In this document: one piece after another, positions 24,529 to 33,472 of the stretch
Layout: each line of letters starts with the position of its first letter
Numbering within the stretch: the stretch's first letter is position 1
Origin: Candidatus Aegiribacteria sp.
Lineage (GTDB): Bacteria > Fermentibacterota > Fermentibacteria > Fermentibacterales > JCC-6
Assembly (NCBI GenBank): GCA_023138735.1
Contig: JAGLOY010000005.1
Location: 1-57,368 of the forward strand
Direction of reading: 5' to 3'
DNA length: 57,368 bases
The notes under the pieces: model-generated
Seen by the model: the letters and a program-made list of their open reading frames with translations, nothing else
Databases searched by the model: none
Told to the model about the DNA's origin: nothing
Made by a program: the position numbers and the translations under genes

Positions 24529-25722
24529 TCACTTTCTCCGTCGTTTTATCTCCTTGATGACAAATGGGATGATTTCGAAAAGATCACCCACAAAACCAAC
24601 ATCGCAGAATTCGAAGATGGGAGCGGTTTCATCCTTGTTAATGGCTAAGATTCTGTCGGATGACTGCATTCCCACCCTGTGCTGAACCGCTCCGGATATC
24701 CCGCATGCGATGTAGGTTTTCGGCTGAACTGTTTTTCCGGTCTGTCCAACCTGGTGCGGATACGAAATCCAGCCAGCATCTATTGCAGCTCGGCTTGCAC
24801 CTATACTTCCGTCCAGAAGATTGGCAAGCTCCTGCAGAAGAGCAAAATTTTCAGGGCTTTTCATCCCTCTGCCGCCTGATACAATCACCTCAGCCTCGGA
24901 TATGTCCACGGAGCCTTCATCAAGAGGATTGAATTCCAGTACTTCTGTTCTGCTTACAAGGTCGGTAAGTGACAGTTCTATCTTCTCAATCACGCCGTCT
25001 CTGTTTTTATCAGGATCCATGGCTTTCATAACCCTTGGCCTTACGGTCGCCATCTGAGGTCTTGTGTCCGAACATACGATTGTAGCCAGTATATTCCCTC
25101 CGAAGGCGGGTCTTGTCTGAAGAAGACCACCGGATTCAGAGTCGATCGCAAGTTCAGTACAATCGGCAGTAAGCCCCGTATTTAGGTTCTTTGCGATCCT
25201 GGGCATGAGGTCGCGCCCTGTAGTAGTTGCAGCAGCCAGTACAACCGCAGGCTTTTTCTCGATGATCAATCTTTCGGCAATTCGGGAGAACGGTTCTGTC
25301 CTGAAATGTCTAAGCTGAACATCTTCCGCAACATATACGGTATCTGCTCCGTAACTGATGAGTTCTGCAGGCCAATTGCGGGCTTCTTCAGTAAGGAGAA
25401 CCACCGATACGGAGCTATCGTCAACTTCGGCAAGCCTTCGGGCCTCTCCAAGGAGTTCCAGTGTGCTGTGGTCAATCGTGCCGTCACGCTGTTCAGCAAG
25501 CACCATAATGCCCGAATACTGATCTATCTCGGTTTCACCCGTTTCACCGATCCTGATGATTATGGCTCCGTAGGAGCAAGATGATTCGCAGGCGCCGCAC
25601 AATGTACATTCATCACTGATAACGGCCAGGGAATCCTCCATTGCGATAGCCCCGAAGGGACATGCAGGCACACACTCACCGCATCCTACACAGGTATCCT
25701 TACGTACTTCAATACTTGCCAT
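24529..25722 (-). CDS. etfA: Electron transfer flavoprotein alpha subunit with N-terminal 2[4Fe-4S] ferredoxin domain
   Basis: Residues 1-60 are a bacterial ferredoxin module with two cluster motifs, C11-x2-C14-x2-C17-x3-CP and C39-x2-C42-x2-C45-x3-C49. The rest (about 70-397) is EtfA: the N-terminal domain, then the FAD-binding C-domain with GASRAAIDAGW, QVGQTGKTV and GISGAVQHRVGM. Ferredoxin-fused EtfA is known from the bifurcating caffeyl-CoA reductase complex (CarE). The ATG shares one base with the etfB stop. It is the last gene of the acd-etfB-etfA set and of the long minus-strand series. Confidence 0.93.
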   Translation of the reverse strand: MASIEVRKDTCVGCGECVPACPFGAIAMEDSLAVISDECTLCGACESSCSYGAIIIRIGETGETEIDQYSGIMVLAEQRDGTIDHSTLELLGEARRLAEVDDSSVSVVLLTEEARNWPAELISYGADTVYVAEDVQLRHFRTEPFSRIAERLIIEKKPAVVLAAATTTGRDLMPRIAKNLNTGLTADCTELAIDSESGGLLQTRPAFGGNILATIVCSDTRPQMATVRPRVMKAMDPDKNRDGVIEKIELSLTDLVSRTEVLEFNPLDEGSVDISEAEVIVSGGRGMKSPENFALLQELANLLDGSIGASRAAIDAGWISYPHQVGQTGKTVQPKTYIACGISGAVQHRVGMQSSDRILAINKDETAPIFEFCDVGFVGDLFEIIPFVIKEIKRRRK

Positions 25723-26507
25723 CAGGGGACCTCCGAACCGAGAAGGGAATCGACCAGCAGTTTTGCCAGCTTCTCGGATTCACCATGGTGAATTTCTCCA
25801 TTTGAGAGAATCTCGGGAGTTGTGATCTTAACAACCCTTGTAGGTGATCCATCAAGACCAACCTCATCCTCAGGAAGTTCGAGATCTTCTCTGCCCCAGA
25901 CAGGAATCTCGATTTTTCGGGATTTCATTTTCCCTCTGAGGGAGGGAAGTCTTGGAGTGTTGGCGTCTTTCAGCACAGTGATAACAACGGGAAGAGAGGA
26001 TCTGATCACCTCGCAGCCACCTTCAACGTAGCGCTCTGCAACAATACTGTCCTGATTCAGTTCCCGAACGAAACCCACGAAGGTAATCTGGGGCCAGTCA
26101 AGAGAAGCTGCTATACTGGGGCCCGTCTGAGCGGTATCTCCATCTATGGCCTGCTTACCTGTCATTACTATGTCTATATCACCTATTTTTTCCACAGCCT
26201 TCGCAAGGGTATGGCTGGTTGCCCAGGTATCAGCGCCTGCAAACGCCCTGTCGGAAAGAAGAACTGCCTCATCAGCTCCCATGGAAACCGCTTCTCTGAG
26301 AACTGCCTCGGCCTGGGGTGGTCCCATTGTTATAACAGTGACCGTTCCACCTAATTTGTCTCTCCACTTCATGGCTTCCTCAAGGGCATACTCGTCAAAG
26401 GGGTTCAGTATGGATGGAATCCCCTCTCGGATAAGTGTGCCTCGCTCTTCGTCTATCCGTACCTCAGCGGTATCGGGAACCTGTTTTACTGCAACGACAA
26501 TCCGCAT
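25722..26507 (-). CDS. etfB: Electron transfer flavoprotein beta subunit, bifurcating-type signature
   Basis: EtfB pairs with EtfA to carry electrons between flavoproteins. The 261-residue sequence starts MRIVVAVKQVPDTAEVRID and continues GTLIREGIPSILNPFDEYALEE. This matches the N-terminal motif of bifurcating Etf groups, in which the second FAD sits in the beta-side domain. The nucleotide-loop segment KQAIDGDTAQTGP (about 117-129) is intact. It lies 4 bases after the acyl-CoA dehydrogenase gene. The full trio suggests electrons from the dehydrogenase, NADH and ferredoxin are coupled. Confidence 0.92.
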   Translation of the reverse strand: MRIVVAVKQVPDTAEVRIDEERGTLIREGIPSILNPFDEYALEEAMKWRDKLGGTVTVITMGPPQAEAVLREAVSMGADEAVLLSDRAFAGADTWATSHTLAKAVEKIGDIDIVMTGKQAIDGDTAQTGPSIAASLDWPQITFVGFVRELNQDSIVAERYVEGGCEVIRSSLPVVITVLKDANTPRLPSLRGKMKSRKIEIPVWGREDLELPEDEVGLDGSPTRVVKITTPEILSNGEIHHGESEKLAKLLVDSLLGSEVP

Positions 26508-26511
26508 TTTA

Positions 26512-27684
26512 CTACTTCCCTCTGGCGGCCGTTTCCTTAATCAGTGCAGAAGCTATCACGCTGCGCTGTATCTGGTTCGTACCTTCATATATCTGAGTGA
26601 TTTTTGCGTCCCGCATCATTTTCTCAACGGGATATTCCTTCATGTAACCGTAACCGCCCAGAATCTGAACGGCGTCCGTTGTAACCTTCATAGCCACATC
26701 ACTTGCAAAAACTTTCGCCATTGCGGATTCCTTTTCGTATTTCCTTTCCCCTGCATCGATCATCCTTGATGCACTGTATACAAGTGCCCTCGCTGCTTCG
26801 ACCTGTGTCGCCATGTCGGCAAGCATGAATTGAATGCCCTGGAAGGAATCAATCCTGTGTCCGAACTGCACCCTTTCAGAGGCGTACTTTGCCGCCTCGT
26901 CAAGGGCTCCCTGTGCAATACCGAGGGCCTGTGCCGCTACTCCGGGGCGGGACTTGTTCAAGGTTTTCATGGCTACAAGGAATCCATGGCCCTCCCGTGC
27001 AATAAGGTTCTCAGCGGGAATCCGACAATCCTCAAAGATCAATTCCATGGTCGAAGATGCTCTGATACCCATCTTGTCCTCTTTTTTACCGTAGCTGAAT
27101 CCAGGGGTACCCTCTTCAACTATGAAGGCGGAAAGACCCCTGGTTCCTCTGGATGGATCGGTCTGGGCGATAACCGTGTATATCTGAGCTTCACCGCCGT
27201 TTGTAATCCACTGCTTTGTTCCATTGAGCACGTAGCTGTCTCCATCTTTAACAGCTTTTGTCTTTACTCCTCCGGCATCGCTTCCGGCTTCAGATTCTGT
27301 GAGAGCGAAAGCTGCAAGCTTTTTTCCCGAAGCAAGGTCGGGAAGATATTTCTTTTTCTGTTCTTCGGATCCTGAAATGAGAATCGGCATAGCGCCCAAA
27401 GCATTGGCCGCATAAGAAACGGCAACTCCGCCACAAGCTTTGCTCAGTTCCTCAGTTGCCACGGTAAGCGCCATGGAACCACCACCGAACGTCTCTGCAA
27501 AGCCCCCGTACTCTTCGGGAATATAGATACCGTTAAGATCACTTTCTGCCATAACCTTTATGATCTCGCGAGGAAACCTGTTCTCCTCATCCAGCTCCGC
27601 GCGAACGGGCAGGATGTACTTCTCCGCTATCTTTGCGCAGAGATCCTTCAAATCGTTCAATTCTTCCGAAAGATAATAATTCAC
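26512..27684 (-). CDS. Acyl-CoA dehydrogenase
   Basis: The start is taken as GTG 27684 (MNYYLSEELNDL), which lies one base past the rnc stop with AGAGGA upstream. The 390-residue product has the ACAD order: N-terminal helical domain, beta domain with AFALTESEAGSDAGGVKT, and C-terminal domain with the catalytic Glu in IYEGTNQIQR near the end. GGYGYMKEYPVE is the usual flavin-domain segment. It belongs to the short-chain/butyryl-type branch by motif. Adjacent etfB and ferredoxin-etfA make it the probable CarC- or Bcd-like partner. The acyl substrate cannot be read from sequence. Confidence 0.92.
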   Translation of the reverse strand: MNYYLSEELNDLKDLCAKIAEKYILPVRAELDEENRFPREIIKVMAESDLNGIYIPEEYGGFAETFGGGSMALTVATEELSKACGGVAVSYAANALGAMPILISGSEEQKKKYLPDLASGKKLAAFALTESEAGSDAGGVKTKAVKDGDSYVLNGTKQWITNGGEAQIYTVIAQTDPSRGTRGLSAFIVEEGTPGFSYGKKEDKMGIRASSTMELIFEDCRIPAENLIAREGHGFLVAMKTLNKSRPGVAAQALGIAQGALDEAAKYASERVQFGHRIDSFQGIQFMLADMATQVEAARALVYSASRMIDAGERKYEKESAMAKVFASDVAMKVTTDAVQILGGYGYMKEYPVEKMMRDAKITQIYEGTNQIQRSVIASALIKETAARGK

Positions 27685-27685
27685 T

Positions 27686-28369
27686 CTAAACCATCCTCTC
27701 AAGTTTTTTCAATGCGCCCTGGGCGGCCTTTCTACAGGCTGCCCTGCGGGTAGCTCCGGTTCCCTTCCCCGCATATTTCCCCTCTATTCTAACTGTAATT
27801 GTGAAAACAGGATTATGATCCGGACCACTCCGGCTGGTCAGTGAGTATTCAGGAAGCTTCAGTCCCTCTGACTGACAATACTCCTGAAGCTCACTGCGGG
27901 CATCTGACAGTGGGCCGGAATCATCTGACTGCTTCAGAATCTCCCTTGTAATGAACTCCCTGGCTGACTGAAGTCCTGAGTCAATATATATGGCACCGAT
28001 CAGGGATTCAACAACATCAGCTGTCAAGGATTCAAGTGCCCCGCCAGAACTCACAAAACTCCTGCCTACATAAGCCAGACCGTCAAGACCCAGCCTTCTG
28101 CCGTGGTTTGACAAATTATCTTTCTGAACGATCCTTATCTTCCTCCTGGTCAGAACTCCCTCCGGTTCATCCGGAAACTCCGTCAGGAGATACTCCCTTG
28201 TTACAAGTTCCAATACAGCATCACCCAGAAACTCAAGTCTTTCATAATCGTTTCCGGGACAGCTTGAATTTGTGACGGAACTATGAGTCAGTGCCTTTTC
28301 AAGAAGCGTGCGGTCGCTGAATCGGTATTTCAGTATCTCCTCAGCCTCAGGCACCGGATCACCGGTCAT
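27686..28369 (-). CDS. rnc: Ribonuclease III
   Basis: RNase III cleaves double-stranded RNA in rRNA and mRNA processing. The 227-residue protein has the catalytic signature ERLEFLGDAVLELV (about 43-56) and the second acidic motif DVVESLIGAIYIDSG. A double-stranded RNA-binding domain follows at about 155-225 (SELQEYCQSEGLKLPEY...AACRKAAQGALKKL). Length is typical. It begins 4 bases after fabF, in the common acpP-fabF-rnc order, and runs one base short of the acyl-CoA dehydrogenase start. Confidence 0.96.
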   Translation of the reverse strand: MTGDPVPEAEEILKYRFSDRTLLEKALTHSSVTNSSCPGNDYERLEFLGDAVLELVTREYLLTEFPDEPEGVLTRRKIRIVQKDNLSNHGRRLGLDGLAYVGRSFVSSGGALESLTADVVESLIGAIYIDSGLQSAREFITREILKQSDDSGPLSDARSELQEYCQSEGLKLPEYSLTSRSGPDHNPVFTITVRIEGKYAGKGTGATRRAACRKAAQGALKKLERMV

Positions 28370-28373
28370 AAGA

Positions 28374-29618
28374 TTACTCTCCTGAGTACTTCTTCAGGGC
28401 AATCGTAACATTATGCCCGCCGAAACCCAGTGAATTTGAAAGGGCGTACATGATATCGGCTTTCCTTGCTTTTCCAGGTATATAATCGAGATCACAGCCT
28501 TCATCAGGATTCTGCAGAGTGGCGGTTGGAGGCAGAACGCCGTCCCGTAATGCGAAAGCGGTGAATATCGCCTCTACTGCACCGGCAGCCCCAAGCATGT
28601 GCCCGGTAACAGACTTGGTGGAGGATACAGCGATCCTCATAGCGTTCTTGATACCAAGCGCCGTTTTTATGGCTTCTGTCTCGTTAATATCGTTCAGGAG
28701 TGTGGATGTTCCGTGGGCGTTGATATAGCCGATATCCTCCGGCTCTATCCCGCTATCCTGCATGGCAAGCTTCATTGCCCTTGCTGAACCTTCACCGTTC
28801 TCGGCAGGTGCTGTTATATGAAACGCGTCACAGGTCATTCCGGAACCTGTTACTTCGGCAATTATTGTCGCTCCCCTTTTCACGGCATGATCGAGTTCTT
28901 CCAGCATGATAACAGCACCGCCCTCGGATAGAACAAAGCCGTCACGGTCACGATCAAAAGGACGGGAGGCGGTCTGGGGATCGTCATTTCTTGTGGAAAG
29001 TGCTTTGAGCTGGCAGAATCCTCCTACGCCGGTCAGGGTAAGCGGGGCTTCAGACCCACCCGCAAGAATGGCATCTACTCTTCCCAACCTGATCATATCC
29101 ACAGCTATCGCAATGGCATGACCGCTACTGGCGCATGCGGTTACAGTTGATAAATTCAGACCCTTTGCTCCAACATCAATTCCCACTCTTCCGGCGGCGA
29201 TATTGCTTATCATCATGGGGCAGAAGAAAGGATTGATCCTGCTTACACCCCGCTCCAGGGCGACTTTATGCTCTCGTTCGAGGGTAGTAATACCACCAAT
29301 CCCGGATCCTATGATAACACCGAGTCTGGTAGGATCGATATTATTTTCTATGCCGGACTCGTTATAAGCTTCACGGGCTGCTATCATGGCGAACTGGGTG
29401 TACCTGTCGGTTCTCTTTGCTATTTTTCTGTCCAGATAATCCAGGGGATCGAAATCCTTCACTTCTCCAGCTATCTGACTGGTGAAATTCTCTGGATCGA
29501 CGATGGTCATTCTCCGGATTCCACTTTTGCCGGATTTAGCGTTTTCCCAGTTCTCGGAAGCCGTTTTCCCGATAGGCCCTATAACACCGGCTCCAGTTAT
29601 TACAACACGCTTATGCAT
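28374..29618 (-). CDS. fabF: 3-oxoacyl-ACP synthase II
   Basis: FabF condenses malonyl-ACP with acyl-ACP in fatty acid elongation. I choose ATG 29618 (MHKRVVITGAGVIGPIG), with GAGGA 8 bases upstream; an earlier in-frame start would add a non-homologous leader. At 414 residues the length is normal. The active site is Cys162 in TVTACASSGHA, with the two histidines in YINAHGTSTLLND and SVTGHMLGAAGA. It follows acpP after a 106-base gap that contains a stable inverted repeat. Identification is firm. Confidence 0.96.
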   Translation of the reverse strand: MHKRVVITGAGVIGPIGKTASENWENAKSGKSGIRRMTIVDPENFTSQIAGEVKDFDPLDYLDRKIAKRTDRYTQFAMIAAREAYNESGIENNIDPTRLGVIIGSGIGGITTLEREHKVALERGVSRINPFFCPMMISNIAAGRVGIDVGAKGLNLSTVTACASSGHAIAIAVDMIRLGRVDAILAGGSEAPLTLTGVGGFCQLKALSTRNDDPQTASRPFDRDRDGFVLSEGGAVIMLEELDHAVKRGATIIAEVTGSGMTCDAFHITAPAENGEGSARAMKLAMQDSGIEPEDIGYINAHGTSTLLNDINETEAIKTALGIKNAMRIAVSSTKSVTGHMLGAAGAVEAIFTAFALRDGVLPPTATLQNPDEGCDLDYIPGKARKADIMYALSNSLGFGGHNVTIALKKYSGE

Positions 29619-29674
29619 AGAATCAATCCTCTGTCCTAAAGAAGTAAACGCTCTACTATCCATCTCTGCAGTAC

Positions 29675-29702
29675 CGCACCGCAGTATACTGACTGCGGTG
29701 CG
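29675..29702. repeat. Intercistronic 11-bp perfect inverted repeat between acpP and fabF
   Basis: CGCACCGCAGT (29675-29685) pairs perfectly with ACTGCGGTGCG (29692-29702) around the 6-base loop ATACTG. No T-run follows on the minus strand, so it is not a typical terminator. It lies just after the acpP stop and may separate acpP and fabF mRNA levels by processing, stabilisation or attenuation. Confidence 0.8.
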
Positions 29703-29724
29703 TTCAATTCATCAGAACCAAGGG

Positions 29725-29964
29725 TTACTGATCGAGGTCTTTTGCTCTCAGATACTCGATTACTTTGCCAACCGTAGTAAGTTTTGTTGCTTCATCTTCA
29801 TCAATTCGAAGGCCGAAGGCATCTTCAAAACCCATGATGAGTTCATACTGATCAATTGAGTCAGCTCCAAGATCTGTATCAAACTGTGCTTCCACTGTTA
29901 CCTGCTCGGGTTTAACACCCAGCTTGTCAATTATGATTTCGGTTACACGGCTTTCAAGTGACAT
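29725..29964 (-). CDS. acpP: Acyl carrier protein
   Basis: The 79-residue acidic protein is the acyl carrier of fatty acid synthesis. The phosphopantetheine site is Ser36 in GADSIDQYELIM; the usual consensus is GADSLDxVEL, so the tyrosine-glutamine variant is a little unusual. The start is ATG 29964 with AAGGA 8 bases upstream. It lies 15 bases after fabG and is followed by a strong hairpin before fabF. Identity is clear from length, composition and position. Confidence 0.95.
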   Translation of the reverse strand: MSLESRVTEIIIDKLGVKPEQVTVEAQFDTDLGADSIDQYELIMGFEDAFGLRIDEDEATKLTTVGKVIEYLRAKDLDQ

Positions 29965-29979
29965 ATTCAATTTCCTTTC

Positions 29980-30702
29980 TCACGTTGTCAATCCACCATC
30001 TACCGGAAGTACTACCCCGGTAATATAAGAAGAAACATCATCAAGTAGAAAATGTACCGCATCAGCGATATTTTCAGGTTGGCCCATTCTCTTAAGCGGA
30101 ACCCTGCCAGCATAATCTTCCCTGATTTTTTCGGAAAGTTCCCTGGTCATTTCAGTTTCGATAAACCCCGGGGCTACTGCGTTTACGCGGATATTTCTAG
30201 CGGCAAACTCCCGGGAGAGAGACCGCGTAAGACCCAGAAGACCAGCTTTCGTTGATACGTAATTAACCTGTCCCGGTGCACCGAGCAGAGCTACTACGGA
30301 AGAAATATTGACAATGGATCCTTCTTTCTGCCGGAGCATGCCGCGGGAAAACGCCCTGCACATAAGGAAAGCACCGGTCAGATTAACATTGAGGACAAGG
30401 TCCCAGTCATTTTTTTCCATTCGCATAATAAGCCCATCGCGTGTAATGCCCGCGTTGTTCACAAGCCCGAATACAGGTCCTTGTTCTTTCTCGATCCTGC
30501 CGGTGGTCTCCTGTACCGCATTCTCATCGGTAATATCAAGAACCCAGGGGCTGAATGAGTCTCCGAGTTTGTCCGATGCAGTCTTGAGGTCATCCTCCAG
30601 AACATCACAGCCTGCAACTGACCAGCCGGATTTCACAAGCTTCTCAGAAATCGAATATCCTATACCCCTTGCAGCACCGGTCACTACAACCAGTCTCTTC
30701 AT
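29980..30702 (-). CDS. fabG: 3-oxoacyl-ACP reductase
   Basis: FabG reduces 3-oxoacyl-ACP with NADPH. From ATG 30702 (GGAGG five bases upstream) it is 240 residues, typical for the family. It has the cofactor motif TGAARGIG (8-15), NNAG (82-85), and the catalytic triad Ser135, Tyr148 and Lys152 in ISSVVALL and NYVSTKAG with the spacing of E. coli FabG. It sits between fabH and acpP. The usual fabD between fabH and fabG is absent here. Confidence 0.96.
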   Translation of the reverse strand: MKRLVVVTGAARGIGYSISEKLVKSGWSVAGCDVLEDDLKTASDKLGDSFSPWVLDITDENAVQETTGRIEKEQGPVFGLVNNAGITRDGLIMRMEKNDWDLVLNVNLTGAFLMCRAFSRGMLRQKEGSIVNISSVVALLGAPGQVNYVSTKAGLLGLTRSLSREFAARNIRVNAVAPGFIETEMTRELSEKIREDYAGRVPLKRMGQPENIADAVHFLLDDVSSYITGVVLPVDGGLTT

Positions 30703-30722
30703 CAAAACCTCCATGCTTGTTC

Positions 30723-31706
30723 CTACCAGTGCAGTATCATTCCACCCCATGTAAGTCCTGCACCAAATGCAGCAAGAACCACTGTACTTGAATCCTTTAT
30801 CGTGTTATCCCTAACGGCTTCATCAAGAGCCATGGGAATAGAAGCCGCAGATGTGTTGCCATACTTCTGAATATTTATATAAACCTGTTCAGGTCTAAGT
30901 TCAAGTGCCCTGGCCGTTGCGTCGATAATTCTCAGGTTCGCCTGGTGTGATACAAGAAGGTCAACATCCTTCTTCTCCGTTCCATCCATTTTAAGAGCTT
31001 CCATACATGAATCATGCATTGCCCTTACCGCGTGCTTGAAAATTCTTGCGCCGTTCATATGAATAGTATGCTCATTATTATTGACGGTTTCAATCGAAGC
31101 AGGTTTTCTGGTTCCTCCTGCCGGTTGCAGCAGGTGTTCACCCAGAGAGCCATCACTACCCCAATGATAGCCTCCCAGCCTCCCGCCGGGTCCTTCAGAC
31201 GATACGGCAACCGCTCCGGCTCCATCACCAAAAAGGATGCAGCTTGACCTGTCAGTCCAGTTAGTGATCTTGGTCAGGCAGTCTGAGCCCACTACTATGA
31301 GCTTATCCATCATTCCGGATTCAATGAATGCCTTTGCCTGTACAAGTCCGTAGATAAAAGCAGTGCATCCTGCTTCAAAATCGTAAGCAGGTATCTTTCC
31401 CATCCCGAGTCTGTCGGCCACCAGCGCCGCAGTTGAAGGAAAATAGTAATCGGGTGTGACAGTTCCGACAATAATGCCCTGAACATCCTCCGGTTTCCAT
31501 CCTGCCATCTTCATGGCACTTTCAACGGCTACAACCACCAGATCTGAGGTTGCTGTGGAATCGTCGGTTTTTCGGCGTTCCTTTATGCCGGTCATTTTTG
31601 TGATCCACTCATCTGAAGTATCTATTATTTTCTCAAGATCGGCATTTGTGATTACACCATCCGGAACCGCATGCCCTGAACCAACAATATAAGCGTTCCT
31701 ACTCAC
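30723..31706 (-). CDS. fabH: 3-oxoacyl-ACP synthase III
   Basis: FabH begins fatty acid synthesis by condensing acyl-CoA with malonyl-ACP. The 327-residue protein has the catalytic triad Cys114 (EAGCTAFIYG), His254 (SHQANLRI) and Asn284 (KYGNTSAAS). GTG 31706 is the start with GGAG just upstream. It follows plsX by 13 bases and precedes fabG by 20. Length and motifs are standard. Primer preference cannot be inferred. Confidence 0.96.
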   Translation of the reverse strand: MSRNAYIVGSGHAVPDGVITNADLEKIIDTSDEWITKMTGIKERRKTDDSTATSDLVVVAVESAMKMAGWKPEDVQGIIVGTVTPDYYFPSTAALVADRLGMGKIPAYDFEAGCTAFIYGLVQAKAFIESGMMDKLIVVGSDCLTKITNWTDRSSCILFGDGAGAVAVSSEGPGGRLGGYHWGSDGSLGEHLLQPAGGTRKPASIETVNNNEHTIHMNGARIFKHAVRAMHDSCMEALKMDGTEKKDVDLLVSHQANLRIIDATARALELRPEQVYINIQKYGNTSAASIPMALDEAVRDNTIKDSSTVVLAAFGAGLTWGGMILHW

Positions 31707-31719
31707 CGTTTCTCCAATC

Positions 31720-32757
31720 TCAAGTTATCGTACGACCGATCTCCTGCCGGATTCTGTCGCTAACCCCGCTTCTATAAAAATCGCACGCAGCAACGATGGC
31801 GTTCTTTATTGCCTTCGCGGTACTGCTGCCGTGAGCTACTATTGAAACTCCGTTCAGTCCGAGTAACGGAGCTCCCCCATACTCGGCCGAATCCAGTCTT
31901 TCCCAGAGCTTTGAAAAAGAATGTCTCATCAGTAGATATCCAGCTCTGGAGGCCCAATGGCGTTTCATCTCCAGGTAGAGTGATCCTCCAACAAGATCGG
32001 CTATCGATTCGAAAGTCTTTAGAAGAATATTGCCTGTAAACCCATCACATACAATAACATCGGCCTCTCCTTTGAGTATGCCGTCACCCTCTATGTTCCC
32101 AAGAAAGTTCAGGCTGGAATCTTCCAGCATTCCGTAAACTTCCTGATTCACCGAAGGTCCTTTGGTTCTTTCATGACCTACGTTAAGCAGTGATATCCTG
32201 GGGTTATCTATACAAAAAACACACTTCGAATAAGCCTCTCCCATAAGGGCGAACTGAAACAGCTGATTCTTGTTACAACCGATGTTGGCTCCTACGTCCA
32301 GTACAACGATAGGGTTGTTCTGGGTAGGAATGGTCGCAGCTATTGCAGGCCTGGGAACACCTTCTATTCTTCCAAGTGCAAAAAGGCTGGCAGCCATCAT
32401 TGCTCCGGTATTACCGGCACTAACCATGCCCTGTACAAGGCCTTTCTTCTGAAGCCCCGCCATGACAAGCATGGAGCTGTCCGGTTTGCTCTTGAGAGCT
32501 TCAGCGGGATGGTCGTCCATGGTTATTACCTGAGAAGCGTGCTGTATGGTTATGGGTAGTTTGGCTCCTTTGCTTCTGGAAAGAAGCCTTGAGAGCACAT
32601 CTCTGTCCCCGACCAGTCTGATTGCCACATTTTCTGTGGTCGATCTGCTGCAGTCTCTGAAGAACTCGACTACCCCGTGGACTATCACTGAAGGGCCATT
32701 ATCCCCCCCCATGGCATCCACGGCAATGCTGATTGGCTCAGGCAATGGCGGGACCAT
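31720..32757 (-). CDS. plsX: Phosphate acyltransferase PlsX
   Basis: PlsX makes acyl-phosphate from acyl-ACP for phospholipid synthesis. The 345-residue sequence has the N-terminal motif ISIAVDAMGGDNGP, the MDDHPAEALKSKPDSS segment, VSAGNTGAMMA, and the DVGANIGCN and VCDGFTGNI motifs of the family. Length is typical. A run of eight C on the plus strand (32705-32712) codes part of the MGGDN motif and is a slippage-prone site. No clear ribosome-binding site precedes ATG 32757. It lies between rpmF and fabH. Confidence 0.96.
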   Translation of the reverse strand: MVPPLPEPISIAVDAMGGDNGPSVIVHGVVEFFRDCSRSTTENVAIRLVGDRDVLSRLLSRSKGAKLPITIQHASQVITMDDHPAEALKSKPDSSMLVMAGLQKKGLVQGMVSAGNTGAMMAASLFALGRIEGVPRPAIAATIPTQNNPIVVLDVGANIGCNKNQLFQFALMGEAYSKCVFCIDNPRISLLNVGHERTKGPSVNQEVYGMLEDSSLNFLGNIEGDGILKGEADVIVCDGFTGNILLKTFESIADLVGGSLYLEMKRHWASRAGYLLMRHSFSKLWERLDSAEYGGAPLLGLNGVSIVAHGSSTAKAIKNAIVAACDFYRSGVSDRIRQEIGRTIT

Positions 32758-32780
32758 TCATCAGCATGGAATTCAGAAGA

Positions 32781-32963
32781 CTACCCCTCTTCCGGTGAGA
32801 TGACCTGCCTGCCATCGTAGAAACCACAATGTCTGCAGACCCTGTGCGGGATCCGCGGTTCACCGCACTGGGGGCAATTGCTGGTAGACTTCGCTTTCAG
32901 CGCATCGTTTGCTCTTCGTTTATCTCTTCTTGTAGATGAGTGTCTTCTTTTTGGTACTGGCAT
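32781..32963 (-). CDS. rpmF: Ribosomal protein bL32
   Basis: The 60-residue protein starts MPVPKRRHSSTRRDKRRAN and has the zinc motif C-x2-C...C-x2-C (CPQCGEPRIPHRVCRHCGFY), the C+ form of bL32. It belongs to the large ribosomal subunit. Position between the DUF177 gene and plsX is the classical arrangement. The 80-base gap to DUF177 is AT-rich (about 33000-33060) and may hold a promoter for the lipid operon, but I found no near-consensus pair. Confidence 0.96.
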   Translation of the reverse strand: MPVPKRRHSSTRRDKRRANDALKAKSTSNCPQCGEPRIPHRVCRHCGFYDGRQVISPEEG

Positions 32964-33043
32964 AGTTCCTTCTCATTTCCTCTAATGTAACCCTAACGAC
33001 ATTTTCTCATTGATTTAATACAGAATGTTATCCAGGAATATAC

Positions 33044-33472
33044 TCAATTATAATATATCCCGGCACAGTCAGGAGAGCAGAGCAGTTTACCGGGGATTGA
33101 GAGTAAGACTGCTTCCTGTACGGCAGCGAATATACTCAGCTTACCGGATTGAGATATCACTTCTCTCTGTTCGTCAGATGCGGGATCGGGGCTCCAGGCG
33201 TACTCCCGATAAATCTCCTCGGTGATACTGAAGGTTGTCGGCTCAAGGCATCTCGCACACGGTGTTCGGAAATGCGCGTCAAACCCGCCGCTGCACAGGA
33301 TAGCGTCGTCTCTATAATCGACCTGAAGCTCCAGGATTCCCTCACGATCGAACGGCTCCACATCTTCTATATTCCATTCGACCTTCTCAAGGGGTATGGT
33401 GAATACTCCCCTGTTTATACCACGGGAAAGACTCTTAAGGTCGATCACCAGTTTTACGGTATCGAGTTTCAT
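33044..33472 (-). CDS. yceD: DUF177/YceD family protein
   Basis: The 142-residue protein has the DUF177 core HFRTPCARCLEPTTFSITEEIYREYAW, with the conserved C-x2-C, and a C-terminal CSPDCAGIYYN (family consensus CxxxCxGLC). YceD homologs are linked to 23S rRNA maturation and sit next to rpmF across bacteria, as here. The ATG overlaps the upstream phosphohexomutase stop by four bases. Identification rests on motif plus synteny. Confidence 0.9.
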   Translation of the reverse strand: MKLDTVKLVIDLKSLSRGINRGVFTIPLEKVEWNIEDVEPFDREGILELQVDYRDDAILCSGGFDAHFRTPCARCLEPTTFSITEEIYREYAWSPDPASDEQREVISQSGKLSIFAAVQEAVLLSIPGKLLCSPDCAGIYYN

